From an uncultured Phycisphaerae bacterium (GTDB lineage: Bacteria; Planctomycetota; Phycisphaerae; Phycisphaerales; SM1A02): a stretch of DNA of 6,104 nt. This document shows, piece after piece, positions 6,073 through 6,104 of this stretch. Each line of letters starts with the position of its first letter. Within the stretch, counting starts at the first letter, position 1. The translations under genes and the position numbers were made by a program. The notes beneath the pieces are model-generated. The model had not been told where the DNA came from. It saw nothing but the letters and a program-made list of their open reading frames with translations, and ran no database searches. The stretch lies in contig CAJWSE010000067.1 in NCBI GenBank assembly GCA_913046275.1, forward strand, positions 1 through 6,104, in the 5' to 3' direction.

Positions 6073-6104
6073 AGTCCAGTGTTGATGCACTGGGCTGTTT
6101 TCTT
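6073..6104 (+). terminator. Rho-independent terminator after tRNA-Val
   Basis: A nine-pair stem AGTCCAGTG/CACTGGGCT (6073-6081 with 6088-6096, one G-U pair) closes on the loop TTGATG and is followed by the T-rich tail GTTTTCTT, which reaches the window edge. It starts 8 nt after the tRNA and would end both the tRNA and any read-through transcript from the ATPase operon. Confidence 0.8.

Noticed and set aside
1..6104. CRISPR array, insertion sequence or long direct repeats
   Set aside because: No regularly spaced repeats, transposase or terminal inverted repeats were seen in reading the window.

Overview
The window looks like a chromosomal segment of an AT-rich bacterium (roughly 40% G+C by eye), most likely Planctomycetota or a relative. 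This placement is an inference. It rests on remembered resemblance of the coiled-coil protein at 1375-1974 and of the giant FtsK-like ATPase to protein families seen in planctomycetes, on starts that mostly lack Shine-Dalgarno sequences, and on a tRNA gene without an encoded CCA. No database search was possible.

Layout: (1) Positions 1-975, minus strand: the first 325 codons of cydA, subunit I of cytochrome bd quinol oxidase. The gene runs off the left edge. (2) Positions 976-1098: a divergent intergenic region with two TATATA-centred palindromes, a plausible promoter and a small hairpin in the cydA leader. (3) Positions 1099-5979, plus strand: a tight four-gene operon encoding a WXG100-like helical-hairpin protein (90 aa), a helical coiled-coil protein of unknown function (199 aa), a second very small WXG100-like protein (70 aa) and a 1265-aa membrane-anchored FtsK/SpoIIIE-type ATPase. 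(4) Positions 5991-6064: tRNA-Val(UAC), starting 11 nt after the ATPase stop. (5) Positions 6073-6104: a rho-independent terminator that probably ends the transcript.

The operon is the interesting part. WXG100 proteins plus a membrane-bound FtsK/SpoIIIE ATPase with three RecA-like domains are the core of type VII (ESX/Ess) secretion. Here there is no EccB, EccD/YukD, EccE, EssB or mycosin in the window, and the cluster is closed on both sides by unrelated housekeeping genes. The ATPase has one canonical nucleotide site (middle domain) between two domains whose Walker motifs have decayed. It also carries long coiled coils on both sides of a two-helix membrane hairpin. The simplest reading is a minimal type VII-like export machine. 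The two small W-x-D proteins would be substrates or partners and the 199-aa protein a partner or chaperone. That role is inferred from architecture and neighbourhood only.
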